Below, one piece after another: positions 6,899 to 13,704 of a DNA stretch of 51,309 nt; positions within the stretch are counted from its first letter, which is position 1, and every line of letters begins with the position of its first letter. The DNA is taken from contig JAFGXP010000002.1 of assembly GCA_016936535.1 (NCBI GenBank), positions 1 to 51,309 on the forward strand. Direction: 5' to 3'. Below the pieces are notes generated by a model, which had not been told where the DNA came from, ran no database searches, and saw only the letters and a program-made list of their open reading frames with translations. A program made the position numbers and the translations under genes. The DNA comes from Thiotrichales bacterium (lineage in GTDB: Bacteria; Pseudomonadota; Gammaproteobacteria; Thiomicrospirales; Thiomicrospiraceae).

Positions 6899-8146
6899 TT
6901 ATTTGGCCCAGATGTAGAAACCGACCGCAAAAAATTGGATCATCCATAGCACCATAATCCAGATAGCGACGGTTCCCATTTTGTTGACGGTGGCACTTGG
7001 GGTATAAACGCCGACGGTTTGTCCGGCTTTCCAAGCGATGGTCAAAAAATAGGCCAATACCGATCCGCCAACTAAGGCAAAGGTTAAGAAAAAGAGGCCG
7101 GTGGAGTACCAATCCATCACGATTTTGTAATCGAAAAAGTTGTAATTGAAGAAGCCGTTAAGAATGTCGTAACGAAGCACTTCACGTGAGGTGGCGACAA
7201 TCAAACCAATAACAAGGGCCATTGGCAGAGCCATGTAGCTGCAAAACTTGGCTTCACCGCGCAAACGAATTTGTGCCCAAAGTGCATAGCCAATCACCCC
7301 GAGGCCACCAAGAATACCCCAGAAAGAGGTGGCAAAATTGCCTGCAGTTTCGGGTAGGCTCGCCATCCAGGCGACATACAACACAAACGAGATAATCGAT
7401 CCGACCAAAATCCATTTTTTACCCACCTCAGCGGCAAAGTTCAAATAGGTGTGGTCGGCATCGCTGCGTACGGACTTGAAGCGGCGATAGGTAACCAGCA
7501 TCGCACCGGTAACCGGAATGGCCATGCTGATAAAGAACGCAAAGCGCCAAGGGTTATAAGCGTGCAGCTGCGAGCCACTAAAATCTAACTTGCCTTGGTT
7601 TGAATACCAAGATTGCCAAAGTTCTGGGTGAAGCATCTGCGTGGTTAAGCTGTGCATAATAAAGCCAACCACTAACATCAGCGCCATGCTCACAATCAAT
7701 GACCAACGCGATTTTGGCTGAGCCGTTTTGTCTTCCCGTTTATAGTTTTGAAAGTAAAAGTAGTACATTGCCCAATAGGCGAGAATCAGCAAAATAATAA
7801 ACGAGATGACCCAATCGGCAGAAAGTACGTTAGAGGTGTACCACTGCGGATCATAGACGACTTGCACAAACAGTAAGGGTGCTACGCCGATAACAATCGC
7901 CACAGAGACAGAAACCTTGGCGACATCAATCATCGCTGCCCCTAAACGGCGCCATAAAGGGTGGTTGTTATAAGCCGCATACAGCGCCACCAGAGAGGTA
8001 CCTAAAAGCAGTTGTACAAATAAAATGTGCATTGCAAAGGTTAGAACCCCTAAAGCCACAAAGATAATGGGATAAGTTGGCAAGCCGGCCGGATTACGCA
8101 GCGCGTACATCATGTCGGTGACTTGTGCAATTTGTTGAGCATCCAT
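6899..8146 (-). CDS. CydA-like integral membrane subunit II of a bd-like complex
   Basis: A 415-residue protein with about nine to ten hydrophobic helices. Near the N-terminus TFAMHILFVQLLLG (H40) closely resembles the E. coli CydA segment TAMYHFLFVPLTLG around haem-ligand H19. Further histidines lie in MHSLTTQMLH and other helices, and ATSREVLRYDI occurs near residue 310. It has no haem c motif. It therefore looks like a second CydA-type subunit rather than CydB. Two-CydA-like arrangements are known from divergent branches of the bd superfamily, such as archaeal CydAA'. Its ATG overlaps the TAA of the upstream subunit by one base, which fits coupled translation. Whether it binds haem b or quinone is not determinable here. 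Confidence 0.75.
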   Translation of the reverse strand: MDAQQIAQVTDMMYALRNPAGLPTYPIIFVALGVLTFAMHILFVQLLLGTSLVALYAAYNNHPLWRRLGAAMIDVAKVSVSVAIVIGVAPLLFVQVVYDPQWYTSNVLSADWVISFIILLILAYWAMYYFYFQNYKREDKTAQPKSRWSLIVSMALMLVVGFIMHSLTTQMLHPELWQSWYSNQGKLDFSGSQLHAYNPWRFAFFISMAIPVTGAMLVTYRRFKSVRSDADHTYLNFAAEVGKKWILVGSIISFVLYVAWMASLPETAGNFATSFWGILGGLGVIGYALWAQIRLRGEAKFCSYMALPMALVIGLIVATSREVLRYDILNGFFNYNFFDYKIVMDWYSTGLFFLTFALVGGSVLAYFLTIAWKAGQTVGVYTPSATVNKMGTVAIWIMVLWMIQFFAVGFYIWAK

Positions 8147-9597
8147 TATTTGCCCTCCATTTCAATCGCGGCAATCTTGTCTTGCGCATTTTTCTCGACA
8201 AGGGCGCGCTCACGTTGTTCAATTTCCAAATCAATCGCTGCAGTTACGGCCGGTTGCCCACCCTTATTGTTGAGCACAAGGTAGGCTGCGAGTGCCTCGG
8301 CTTCGTCATCACGCATTGGCATTTTCGGCATATAGGCGATGTTACCGGTGGTGAGAACCCCTTTTACATAGTCGGCAACCCGTTCTTGAGTGACGCCTTC
8401 AGGGAAATAGCGATGCAGGGGGCGAATGCCGGTTTCACTGGGTGAGTGGCAGTTAGAGCAGTAGGTCATTGCAATGAATTCACCCGCTTGAATCTGGTTG
8501 CCGTTGTTAAGTTCGCGCAGATGATCTGGCGTGAAAGGGTGAGCCTGTAAAATGCCAACCTTTTCAATAATCGGCAATTGAGATTCAATCCCCATGCCAG
8601 GAACATCACGGCCAATCACTTGGTTTGAGTACACATACTGACCGGCAACCCAAGGTTTACGCATTGATTCACGCGCGGTTTCTTCTGGCCATAAGCCGGC
8701 AACCAGAATGGTAACGGCCATAAACCCAGCAAAACCCTGAACCAAGGTCTGCGGACGCAGCATGGTGATAATAAAGTAAGCTAGGGTACCGGCTAAAACG
8801 GCAATGATGCTGGTTTGAAAATATTCAGGAAGACGATTTTCCATGACCAACAGGGCCTGGTCCGGTACTGAGGTCAAGTACCACTGGAACATGGCCGCGC
8901 CGGTTAAGGTGGCGATAATCCCAAGCCAACCCAGTTTGCGTGTCATCTCTTTCTTAAAAGCAGGATCTTTGATGGAAGCAACAACGATTCCACCAACCAC
9001 CGCAGTCATGGTGAACATGAAGGCCATGCGCATACCGGTTTGAATAAAGGTATTCGTGCCGTAGAAGCCGTTAAGATAGCCGCCTTCTTCAAACCAAACT
9101 TCTTTGCCTGGCATCATCATAAACGACAAAATACCTACGATAATCACCATGGTTGCCAGTGAAGCTACCCCGAAAATCACCGAGATTTTCATATGCGTGC
9201 GTTTATCGACTCGGCCAACAAGGTAAACAATCATATAGACGCCGACCACCTCGATGACAAAGAACACCCATTCGGTTGCCCATTTCCAAACGAAGGAGTG
9301 AATAAGTGCACCAATGCCGTTCGGGCTGGCCACTGTGGTTGAATACCAGATGCCAGGGCCAGTAATTGAGCCGGCTACGTAGGTAAACACCATTAAAAAC
9401 AGACCGTATTTTTTAATGAAATCAAGAAGATCATCACGATCTTCTCGATAAGCTTTATGCGACAAATAGGCAAAAAGTAAGGCTGCGCCCACCGAGGTAT
9501 GGGAGGCCAGTACGTGGAAGGTTGCAATTAATGCAACCACCCAGCCGGAGCCAACCGTTGGCTCATACCAAGTTGGGTAGAGGCTAATCAAGTCCAT
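8146..9597 (-). CDS. CydA-like membrane subunit I with C-terminal cytochrome c domain
   Basis: A 483-residue protein. Residues 1-330 are polytopic and CydA-like: IATFHVLASHTSVGAALLFAY (H28, H33) matches the H19 region of CydA, ATEWVFFVIE matches its acidic helix, and ESMRKPWVAGQY near residue 310 corresponds to the GRQPW motif. The region after the last helix carries CSNCH (380-384) with YMPKMPM about 40 residues on as the probable methionine ligand, giving a periplasmic haem c domain. CydA homologues fused to cytochrome c are known in non-quinol branches of the bd superfamily (the OR-C type). It is the first gene of the operon, with AAGGAAAA before the ATG. Oxygen reduction is plausible but unproven; electron transfer to the quinone pool is the alternative. 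Confidence 0.8.
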   Translation of the reverse strand: MDLISLYPTWYEPTVGSGWVVALIATFHVLASHTSVGAALLFAYLSHKAYREDRDDLLDFIKKYGLFLMVFTYVAGSITGPGIWYSTTVASPNGIGALIHSFVWKWATEWVFFVIEVVGVYMIVYLVGRVDKRTHMKISVIFGVASLATMVIIVGILSFMMMPGKEVWFEEGGYLNGFYGTNTFIQTGMRMAFMFTMTAVVGGIVVASIKDPAFKKEMTRKLGWLGIIATLTGAAMFQWYLTSVPDQALLVMENRLPEYFQTSIIAVLAGTLAYFIITMLRPQTLVQGFAGFMAVTILVAGLWPEETARESMRKPWVAGQYVYSNQVIGRDVPGMGIESQLPIIEKVGILQAHPFTPDHLRELNNGNQIQAGEFIAMTYCSNCHSPSETGIRPLHRYFPEGVTQERVADYVKGVLTTGNIAYMPKMPMRDDEAEALAAYLVLNNKGGQPAVTAAIDLEIEQRERALVEKNAQDKIAAIEMEGK

Positions 9598-9710
9598 GAA
9601 TATTTTCCTTGAATCAAAGTTTCACAATTCTGTGCCGAATGCACGATTGACATGCGTATTGTAAAAGTGAATGGGCAAAAGGTTAAAACTAAAAAGTTTT
9701 ATTAATGGGT

Positions 9711-9740
9711 ATATAAAATAATTTATAGTTTAGGGGTCAA
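9711..9740 (-). promoter_or_regulatory. Candidate promoter of the sulfide dehydrogenase/bd-like operon
   Basis: Minus-strand TTGACC (9740-9735) and TTATAT (9716-9711) are separated by 18 nt, about 115 nt upstream of the first operon gene. The leader between them and the ATG contains a 6-bp inverted repeat, AAAACT-N4-AGTTTT (9685-9700), that could be an operator or a weak hairpin. Confidence 0.35.
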
Positions 9741-9816
9741 GAGCGATTGTGCACTGACCTACGTACTTTTCCGCTTAAAGTGTAGTGTTTTATTGAGGGA
9801 AGACAAGCGAAGGAAG

Positions 9817-9888
9817 ATGAAACAAAATGAAGAATGGGTGAAAGATGAAGTAAAGCTGCGCAAAGTCAAAAAAGTGCGTCGAAAATGA
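9817..9888 (+). CDS. Possible 23-codon microORF in the 9598-9992 gap
   Basis: The 395-nt gap between the bd-like operon and the methyltransferase has no sizeable gene. It contains a short ORF (MKQNEEW... rich in Lys, Glu and Val, ending VRRK) with AGGAAG directly abutting the ATG and GAGGGAAG about 13 nt upstream, so Shine-Dalgarno spacing is poor. It may be chance or a degraded gene. Confidence 0.15.
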   Translation: MKQNEEWVKDEVKLRKVKKVRRK

Positions 9889-9933
9889 ATAGACCATGAC
9901 CAAGTAGCTTAAGAAGAAAATAAGGTTGCCCAC

Positions 9934-9962
9934 ATCGAGTTCCCACTTTTTGGGAGCTCGAT
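9934..9962. terminator. Stem-loop downstream of the PIMT-like gene
   Basis: ATCGAGTTCCCA (9934-9945) and TGGGAGCTCGAT (9951-9962) pair over 12 bp with one G-T wobble around a 5-nt loop. It sits 30 nt beyond the stop of the minus-strand methyltransferase gene. No T-run follows on either strand, so terminator function is uncertain. Confidence 0.4.
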
Positions 9963-9992
9963 AAGGATTTGTTAAATGTGCGATTGGCTGAA

Positions 9993-10640
9993 TTAAAAGG
10001 AAAACGTTTTTTTAGGTTGGCTGTTTGTGAGGTATTTTAAATCGGTCTCAAAGAGCGATTCGCAACTGAATTGGGTTTCGGTGACACGGGTAATCAGTTG
10101 CGCGCTCATGGCGGGGGAGCGACCGCACACCAAAATGAGACGTCCGCCCACACGCAGTTTTTGTTGAAAGGCCTGTGGTACTTCGGCCACTGCACCGGTT
10201 AGGATAATTGCGTCGTAGGTTTTGCCATCGTCCCAATCTTGGCTAGCATCCCCTAGGTGAAAGGTAATATTGTCAAAGGCTTGCAGGCGTGATTTGGCTT
10301 TATCTTGCAGACTGCGGTGTAATTCAATCGTGGTGATTTCTTGGGCCATTGAAGCCAGCAATGCGGTCATATAACCGCTGCCGGTACCCACTTCTAGAAC
10401 GTGATCGGTTTCTGTTAGAGCCAACGCTTGCAGCAGTTTGCCTTCAATTTTGGGCGCCATCATCGCTTCACCTTCACCTATTGGTAGCTCAATGTCACTG
10501 TAGGCCAGAGCTTGCTGCGCTTCACACACAAACAAATGGCGCGGCGTGTCCATCAACAGATCAAGAATTTTAGGGTCCAAAACATCCCATGGACGGATTT
10601 GCTGTTCAACCATAAAAAAACGGGCTTGATCAAAGTTCAT
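9993..10640 (-). CDS. Protein-L-isoaspartate O-methyltransferase family protein
   Basis: A 215-residue SAM-dependent methyltransferase of the PIMT fold. Motif I is HVLEVGTGSGYMTALLA (about residues 79-95), motif II is FHLGDASQDWDD, and AIILTGAVAEVP and GGRLILVCG follow. The N-terminal VEQQIRPWDV region and PRHLFV are typical of the Pcm-like proteins often found beside tolC. Pcm repairs isoaspartyl residues; members of this subgroup have no firmly assigned substrate. No tolC is adjacent here. It is monocistronic. Confidence 0.85.
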   Translation of the reverse strand: MNFDQARFFMVEQQIRPWDVLDPKILDLLMDTPRHLFVCEAQQALAYSDIELPIGEGEAMMAPKIEGKLLQALALTETDHVLEVGTGSGYMTALLASMAQEITTIELHRSLQDKAKSRLQAFDNITFHLGDASQDWDDGKTYDAIILTGAVAEVPQAFQQKLRVGGRLILVCGRSPAMSAQLITRVTETQFSCESLFETDLKYLTNSQPKKTFSF

Positions 10641-10791
10641 TCGGTATCCTTTGCGAGAAAAGCGGCCAGGGTCATAAAGACTTATGCACTGTCATAAAAT
10701 TTAACCGAGCGATTATAGCGAATAATTCTTGGGGAATGAATCATTCAATTTTTTACCAATGACAATTTTTGATGGATTAAGGAGTCGATGT

Positions 10792-11748
10792 ATGACATTC
10801 CGTCCAGCGACAGTGGGGTGTTTGCCGGAAAGTTTTCGCCACCATCCGGATTTCTGGCGCGTCCGTTCGGCGAGGCTGCGGCCAAGTTTCTTTCAAGACA
10901 GCACGCATCAAATATGGTATTTGACCGGAGAACAGCAGGAACAGAGTGTGCTGAAAGTGTGCGACTATTCACAGGTGGCTCAGAATCGGTTTTGGATGCG
11001 GATGCAGCAATGGTTTGCGGCGGATCTCCGCGAGAGCTATCCATGGCAAGCTCAGTTATTTGATTTTTTTGCCGAACACAGTACTTTTGCGATTCCGTGC
11101 TTGTTGGCCAGTTTTGCGCCCTCAGAACTCTCGTCGCAAGACTTCGCTTGGTTGTGGGTTGAAGCGATTGAGGGGCAAGACCTCTGTGCGGATGCTATTT
11201 TGCCACGACATTGCCACATTTTAGGTCAGCATCTGCAGCGTATGCACGCCTTGAGTTTCAAGCCGGATGCCTTTGGGGAACCTATCCAAGCACTTGCCAA
11301 GGCGTTAGCCGGTCAGGTAGCACCGAACATGACGTTTACACAGAAAATGGCGGATTTTTTAGAGAAAGACACATCGGGCCGTAGCTTTGCATCGACCTAT
11401 CCACAAGATTTTCAGGAAATCAAGCAAGCGTTGTTGCAATGGCAGCCTCAGCAATGGGTGCCAATGCTCATGGATTTTCGGTGGGATCAATGCCGAGAAG
11501 ACTCCGCTGGACAACTCTATTTGCTGGATTTGGAGGCGGCGATTGTTGCACCGATTGAATTTGATTGGTTGTTAATGGAGGTGCTGTTGACCCCAAGCCA
11601 ATGGCAGCAGGTGGTTTCGGCTTATGCGCAACCCTTACCGAGTTTAAGGGCTTCTCGAACCCTTGCCAGGGCGGTGTTTTATCACCTTGAGTTGCTTGGC
11701 CCCAAGTCTTGGGATTGGTGGCGCGCTTTGGCACACTATGCCCCATAG
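10792..11748 (+). CDS. APH/choline-thiamine kinase-like phosphotransferase
   Basis: A 318-residue kinase-fold protein. QEQSVLKVCDY looks like the ATP-lobe lysine strand and LLDLEAA the metal-binding DxE motif. The catalytic Brenner motif, usually HGDLxxxN, appears as MDFRWDQ, keeping the Asp but replacing the preceding His-Gly. The start at 10792 is chosen for AAGGAG placed 7 nt upstream; an in-frame TTG at 10729 has no ribosome-binding site. Because it converges on a thiamin uptake cluster, a thiamine kinase (ThiK-like) role is plausible. This is context inference only; an aminoglycoside-resistance role is not supported. Confidence 0.7.
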   Translation: MTFRPATVGCLPESFRHHPDFWRVRSARLRPSFFQDSTHQIWYLTGEQQEQSVLKVCDYSQVAQNRFWMRMQQWFAADLRESYPWQAQLFDFFAEHSTFAIPCLLASFAPSELSSQDFAWLWVEAIEGQDLCADAILPRHCHILGQHLQRMHALSFKPDAFGEPIQALAKALAGQVAPNMTFTQKMADFLEKDTSGRSFASTYPQDFQEIKQALLQWQPQQWVPMLMDFRWDQCREDSAGQLYLLDLEAAIVAPIEFDWLLMEVLLTPSQWQQVVSAYAQPLPSLRASRTLARAVFYHLELLGPKSWDWWRALAHYAP

Positions 11749-11780
11749 AAAGGGCCTTATGAAAACGCGCTCGATTGCGA

Positions 11781-12395
11781 TTAGTGAGTCAGGTGTTTAC
11801 GCCAACGACGATAGCCGTACCAAGCTAATACTAGATAAAGACTAAACATAAGCAGGGTGGGGTAGAAGCCGCTATGCCAATAGAGAACAATCGCAAACGA
11901 ATCAATCACAATCCAATAGAGCCAGTTTTCTAACACTTTACGTGCCATCAAAAACGTGTTCATTACCGAAAAAACGGTAACTGCAGCATCTAAATACGGC
12001 AGTTGGCTTTGAGCCTGGTTTTGCAAAAACCAGCCGATGCTCAAACTCAGCAGAAAGCCAATAGTGATAAATCCCAGATGAAAGCCTAAGGGTTTACGGT
12101 GAATCTGTACACCCTGTATCGGGTTGATCTGCTGGGTGGTAGGGGTCGATTGTTGCCATAGCCAAAAACCATACACGGCCATTAGCAGGTAATAAGCATT
12201 CAGCAAGGCCTGCATCGGCAGTTGTTCTTGCCAAAACAGCAGGGTGTAAATAAGGGTACTGACAAACGCACTGGGCCAGGCCCATTTGCTTTGCTTGGCC
12301 GCGAGTAGGACATAGGCAATTCCGAGAGCCACGGCCAGCCACTCCCATGGCGATTGCCCCACTGCTATTTGTAGAAACGCGATTAATTCCGACAT
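11781..12395 (-). CDS. pnuT: PnuC-family permease, probable thiamine transporter (PnuT)
   Basis: A 204-residue inner-membrane protein with about seven helices and the PnuC family pattern: KWAWPSAFVSTLIYTLLFW, NAYYLLMAVYGFWLW, and DAAVTVFSVMNTFLMARKV followed by NWLYWIVIDSFAIVLYW. PnuC proteins move vitamin precursors by facilitated diffusion, trapped by phosphorylation. The PnuT branch carries thiamine and sits behind TPP riboswitches. Here it closes a minus-strand cluster led by a TPP riboswitch, so thiamine is the best substrate call; nicotinamide riboside (PnuC proper) is the alternative. It starts 6 nt after the YkoF-like gene. Confidence 0.85.
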   Translation of the reverse strand: MSELIAFLQIAVGQSPWEWLAVALGIAYVLLAAKQSKWAWPSAFVSTLIYTLLFWQEQLPMQALLNAYYLLMAVYGFWLWQQSTPTTQQINPIQGVQIHRKPLGFHLGFITIGFLLSLSIGWFLQNQAQSQLPYLDAAVTVFSVMNTFLMARKVLENWLYWIVIDSFAIVLYWHSGFYPTLLMFSLYLVLAWYGYRRWRKHLTH

Positions 12396-12401
12396 TCAGC
12401 G

Positions 12402-12671
12402 TTATTCACAAGCACGAATATTGGCTTTTTGCCGATCAGTGCCCAGAAGTTTTAGCACAAACACGGTTTGAGGCAGCGTTTGAAGGGCCTTTAGCATTTC
12501 ACGGTTGAGTAGCGCCATAACGGGGGCGTAATTACCATAAATATGCGTGCTCATGCTGTTGCGTTCAATCTGCACGCTTGGTTCTTTTTCCAGGGCGGCA
12601 ATAAACTCAATAATCGGCTGACAATAGTCTTCATGTAATGGATACATACTGATATCAACGGAAACTTTCAT
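12402..12671 (-). CDS. YkoF-like thiamine/HMP-binding protein (copy 2)
   Basis: An 89-residue protein with the pattern VSVDISMYPLHEDYCQPI at the N-terminus, then RNSMSTHIYGNYAPVMALLNREM. This resembles the repeated domain of YkoF and related thiamine-binding (DUF77-like) proteins. Such proteins bind thiamin or its pyrimidine moiety, probably to trap or present it after import. It is a paralogue of the 80-residue protein at 13452-13694: the two share MSTxxxGxY and the TVFVLKL or SVFVLKL end. It follows the methyltransferase gene by 114 nt and precedes pnuT by 6 nt. It has no signal peptide, so it is cytoplasmic. Confidence 0.78.
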   Translation of the reverse strand: MKVSVDISMYPLHEDYCQPIIEFIAALEKEPSVQIERNSMSTHIYGNYAPVMALLNREMLKALQTLPQTVFVLKLLGTDRQKANIRACE

Positions 12672-12785
12672 GTTTTTTTCCTTTTTTATCTTTCTTATAT
12701 TTTTGATCTTGGTTTGAGGTCAAGTTTCTGTTTAAGCGTCTAGGCAAAAGGCACCGAGTGTATTTCGATGCCAATCGGCAAAGCC

Positions 12786-13439
12786 CTATGAGCCGAGCGG
12801 GGATGGGTGCTCGATTTTACGGGCGCGGAGCACAATAAAAGTGCCGCACTCGTGTCCGGGTAAAATCACTTGGCTTGAATAACCGCTGGAAGGCGGAAGT
12901 ACAGTTTGTACGCTCTGTTCCGGCGACCAGCCGGCTTGTTTCATAAACTCGACAATTTGCGCATAGTGGTAGAAGGTCGCATCACAATAGAACGGACTTT
13001 GTGCTTTATGTTTTTCGTATTGCTGGCCGAGTTCCGAATCGCGTTCTAAAAACGCAACTAACAAATATCCCCCTTGCCGAGTGACTCGTGCCGCTTCTCG
13101 ATAGGCCTTAAGGGGATCATCCAAAAAGCAGGTTGAGGTAATAAAAGTTGTAAAGTCAAAGCTTTGCTCGGCAAAGGGCAGAGCTTCTGCAACGCCATCG
13201 ACTAGAGTTAGACCGCGCATTTGCTGCGCTCTTTGACGCATGGCCGCAGCCGGTTCTATTCCCGTGTCGATTTTGAGCGGTTGCGTAAAACGGCCGCTGC
13301 CGGCACCGATTTCCAGCCCTTTACCGTCAGGCAGCAGTTGTTGAATGGCTGCGATTTCGGCTTGATAAAGCTCAGGGTTTTCATCAAACCATTGATCATA
13401 GTCGGCACTGTGCTGTTCATAACCGGTTGTTTTTGGCAT
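12786..13439 (-). CDS. SAM-dependent methyltransferase (UbiE/class I type)
   Basis: A 217-residue class I methyltransferase. Motif I is GLEIGAGSGRFTQPL (about residues 39-53), the post-I acidic residue lies in KIDTGIEP, then VDGVAEALPFAEQSFDF and TRQGGYLLVAFLER. The short N-terminal YEQHSADYDQWF is typical of methyltransferase domain 11 proteins. It is embedded between two YkoF-like thiamine-binding genes (13 nt after the first), which is unusual, and its substrate is unknown. A role in modifying a thiamin precursor or degradation product is speculation. The start ATG has AGGAG 9 nt upstream (ATTAAAGGAGTCAACTC). Confidence 0.82.
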   Translation of the reverse strand: MPKTTGYEQHSADYDQWFDENPELYQAEIAAIQQLLPDGKGLEIGAGSGRFTQPLKIDTGIEPAAAMRQRAQQMRGLTLVDGVAEALPFAEQSFDFTTFITSTCFLDDPLKAYREAARVTRQGGYLLVAFLERDSELGQQYEKHKAQSPFYCDATFYHYAQIVEFMKQAGWSPEQSVQTVLPPSSGYSSQVILPGHECGTFIVLRARKIEHPSPLGS

Positions 13440-13451
13440 GAGTTGACTCCT

Positions 13452-13694
13452 TTAATGGCACGCAGCAGAAAGTTTGAGTACAAAAACACTGTGCGGTAAC
13501 ACACTTAGGCTCTGGGCGATTTCTCGCTCCAAAAGCGCCATCAGTTGAGCATAGTCGCCGTGTAAGCTTGTGCTCATGCTGTTTTGGCTCACGCGTATTT
13601 CGGGATCGCCTTGTAAACGGCGAATAAAGTCGGTAATTGGCGCTTTATAGTCCTCTTGCAGAGGGTAAAAGCTGATGTCTATTGAAACTTGCAT
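13452..13694 (-). CDS. YkoF-like thiamine/HMP-binding protein (copy 1)
   Basis: An 80-residue cytoplasmic protein paralogous to the one at 12402-12671. VSIDISFYPLQEDYKAPI and SQNSMSTSLHGDYAQLMALLEREI match the YkoF/thiamine-binding pattern, and the two differ mainly at the C-terminus. It starts 11 nt after the TonB receptor, so it belongs to the riboswitch-led operon. Two half-size paralogues could form a hetero-oligomer, because YkoF itself has two such repeats in one chain. Ligand inferred from family and context. Confidence 0.76.
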   Translation of the reverse strand: MQVSIDISFYPLQEDYKAPITDFIRRLQGDPEIRVSQNSMSTSLHGDYAQLMALLEREIAQSLSVLPHSVFVLKLSAACH

Positions 13695-13704
13695 TGAGTC
13701 CTCG

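Noticed and set aside
10729-10791. Upstream TTG start for the phosphotransferase
   Set aside because: No Shine-Dalgarno there, while ATG 10792 has AAGGAG at ideal spacing.
10792-11748. Aminoglycoside resistance gene
   Set aside because: The fold is APH-like, but the catalytic motif is divergent and the context is vitamin salvage, so there is no reason to call resistance.
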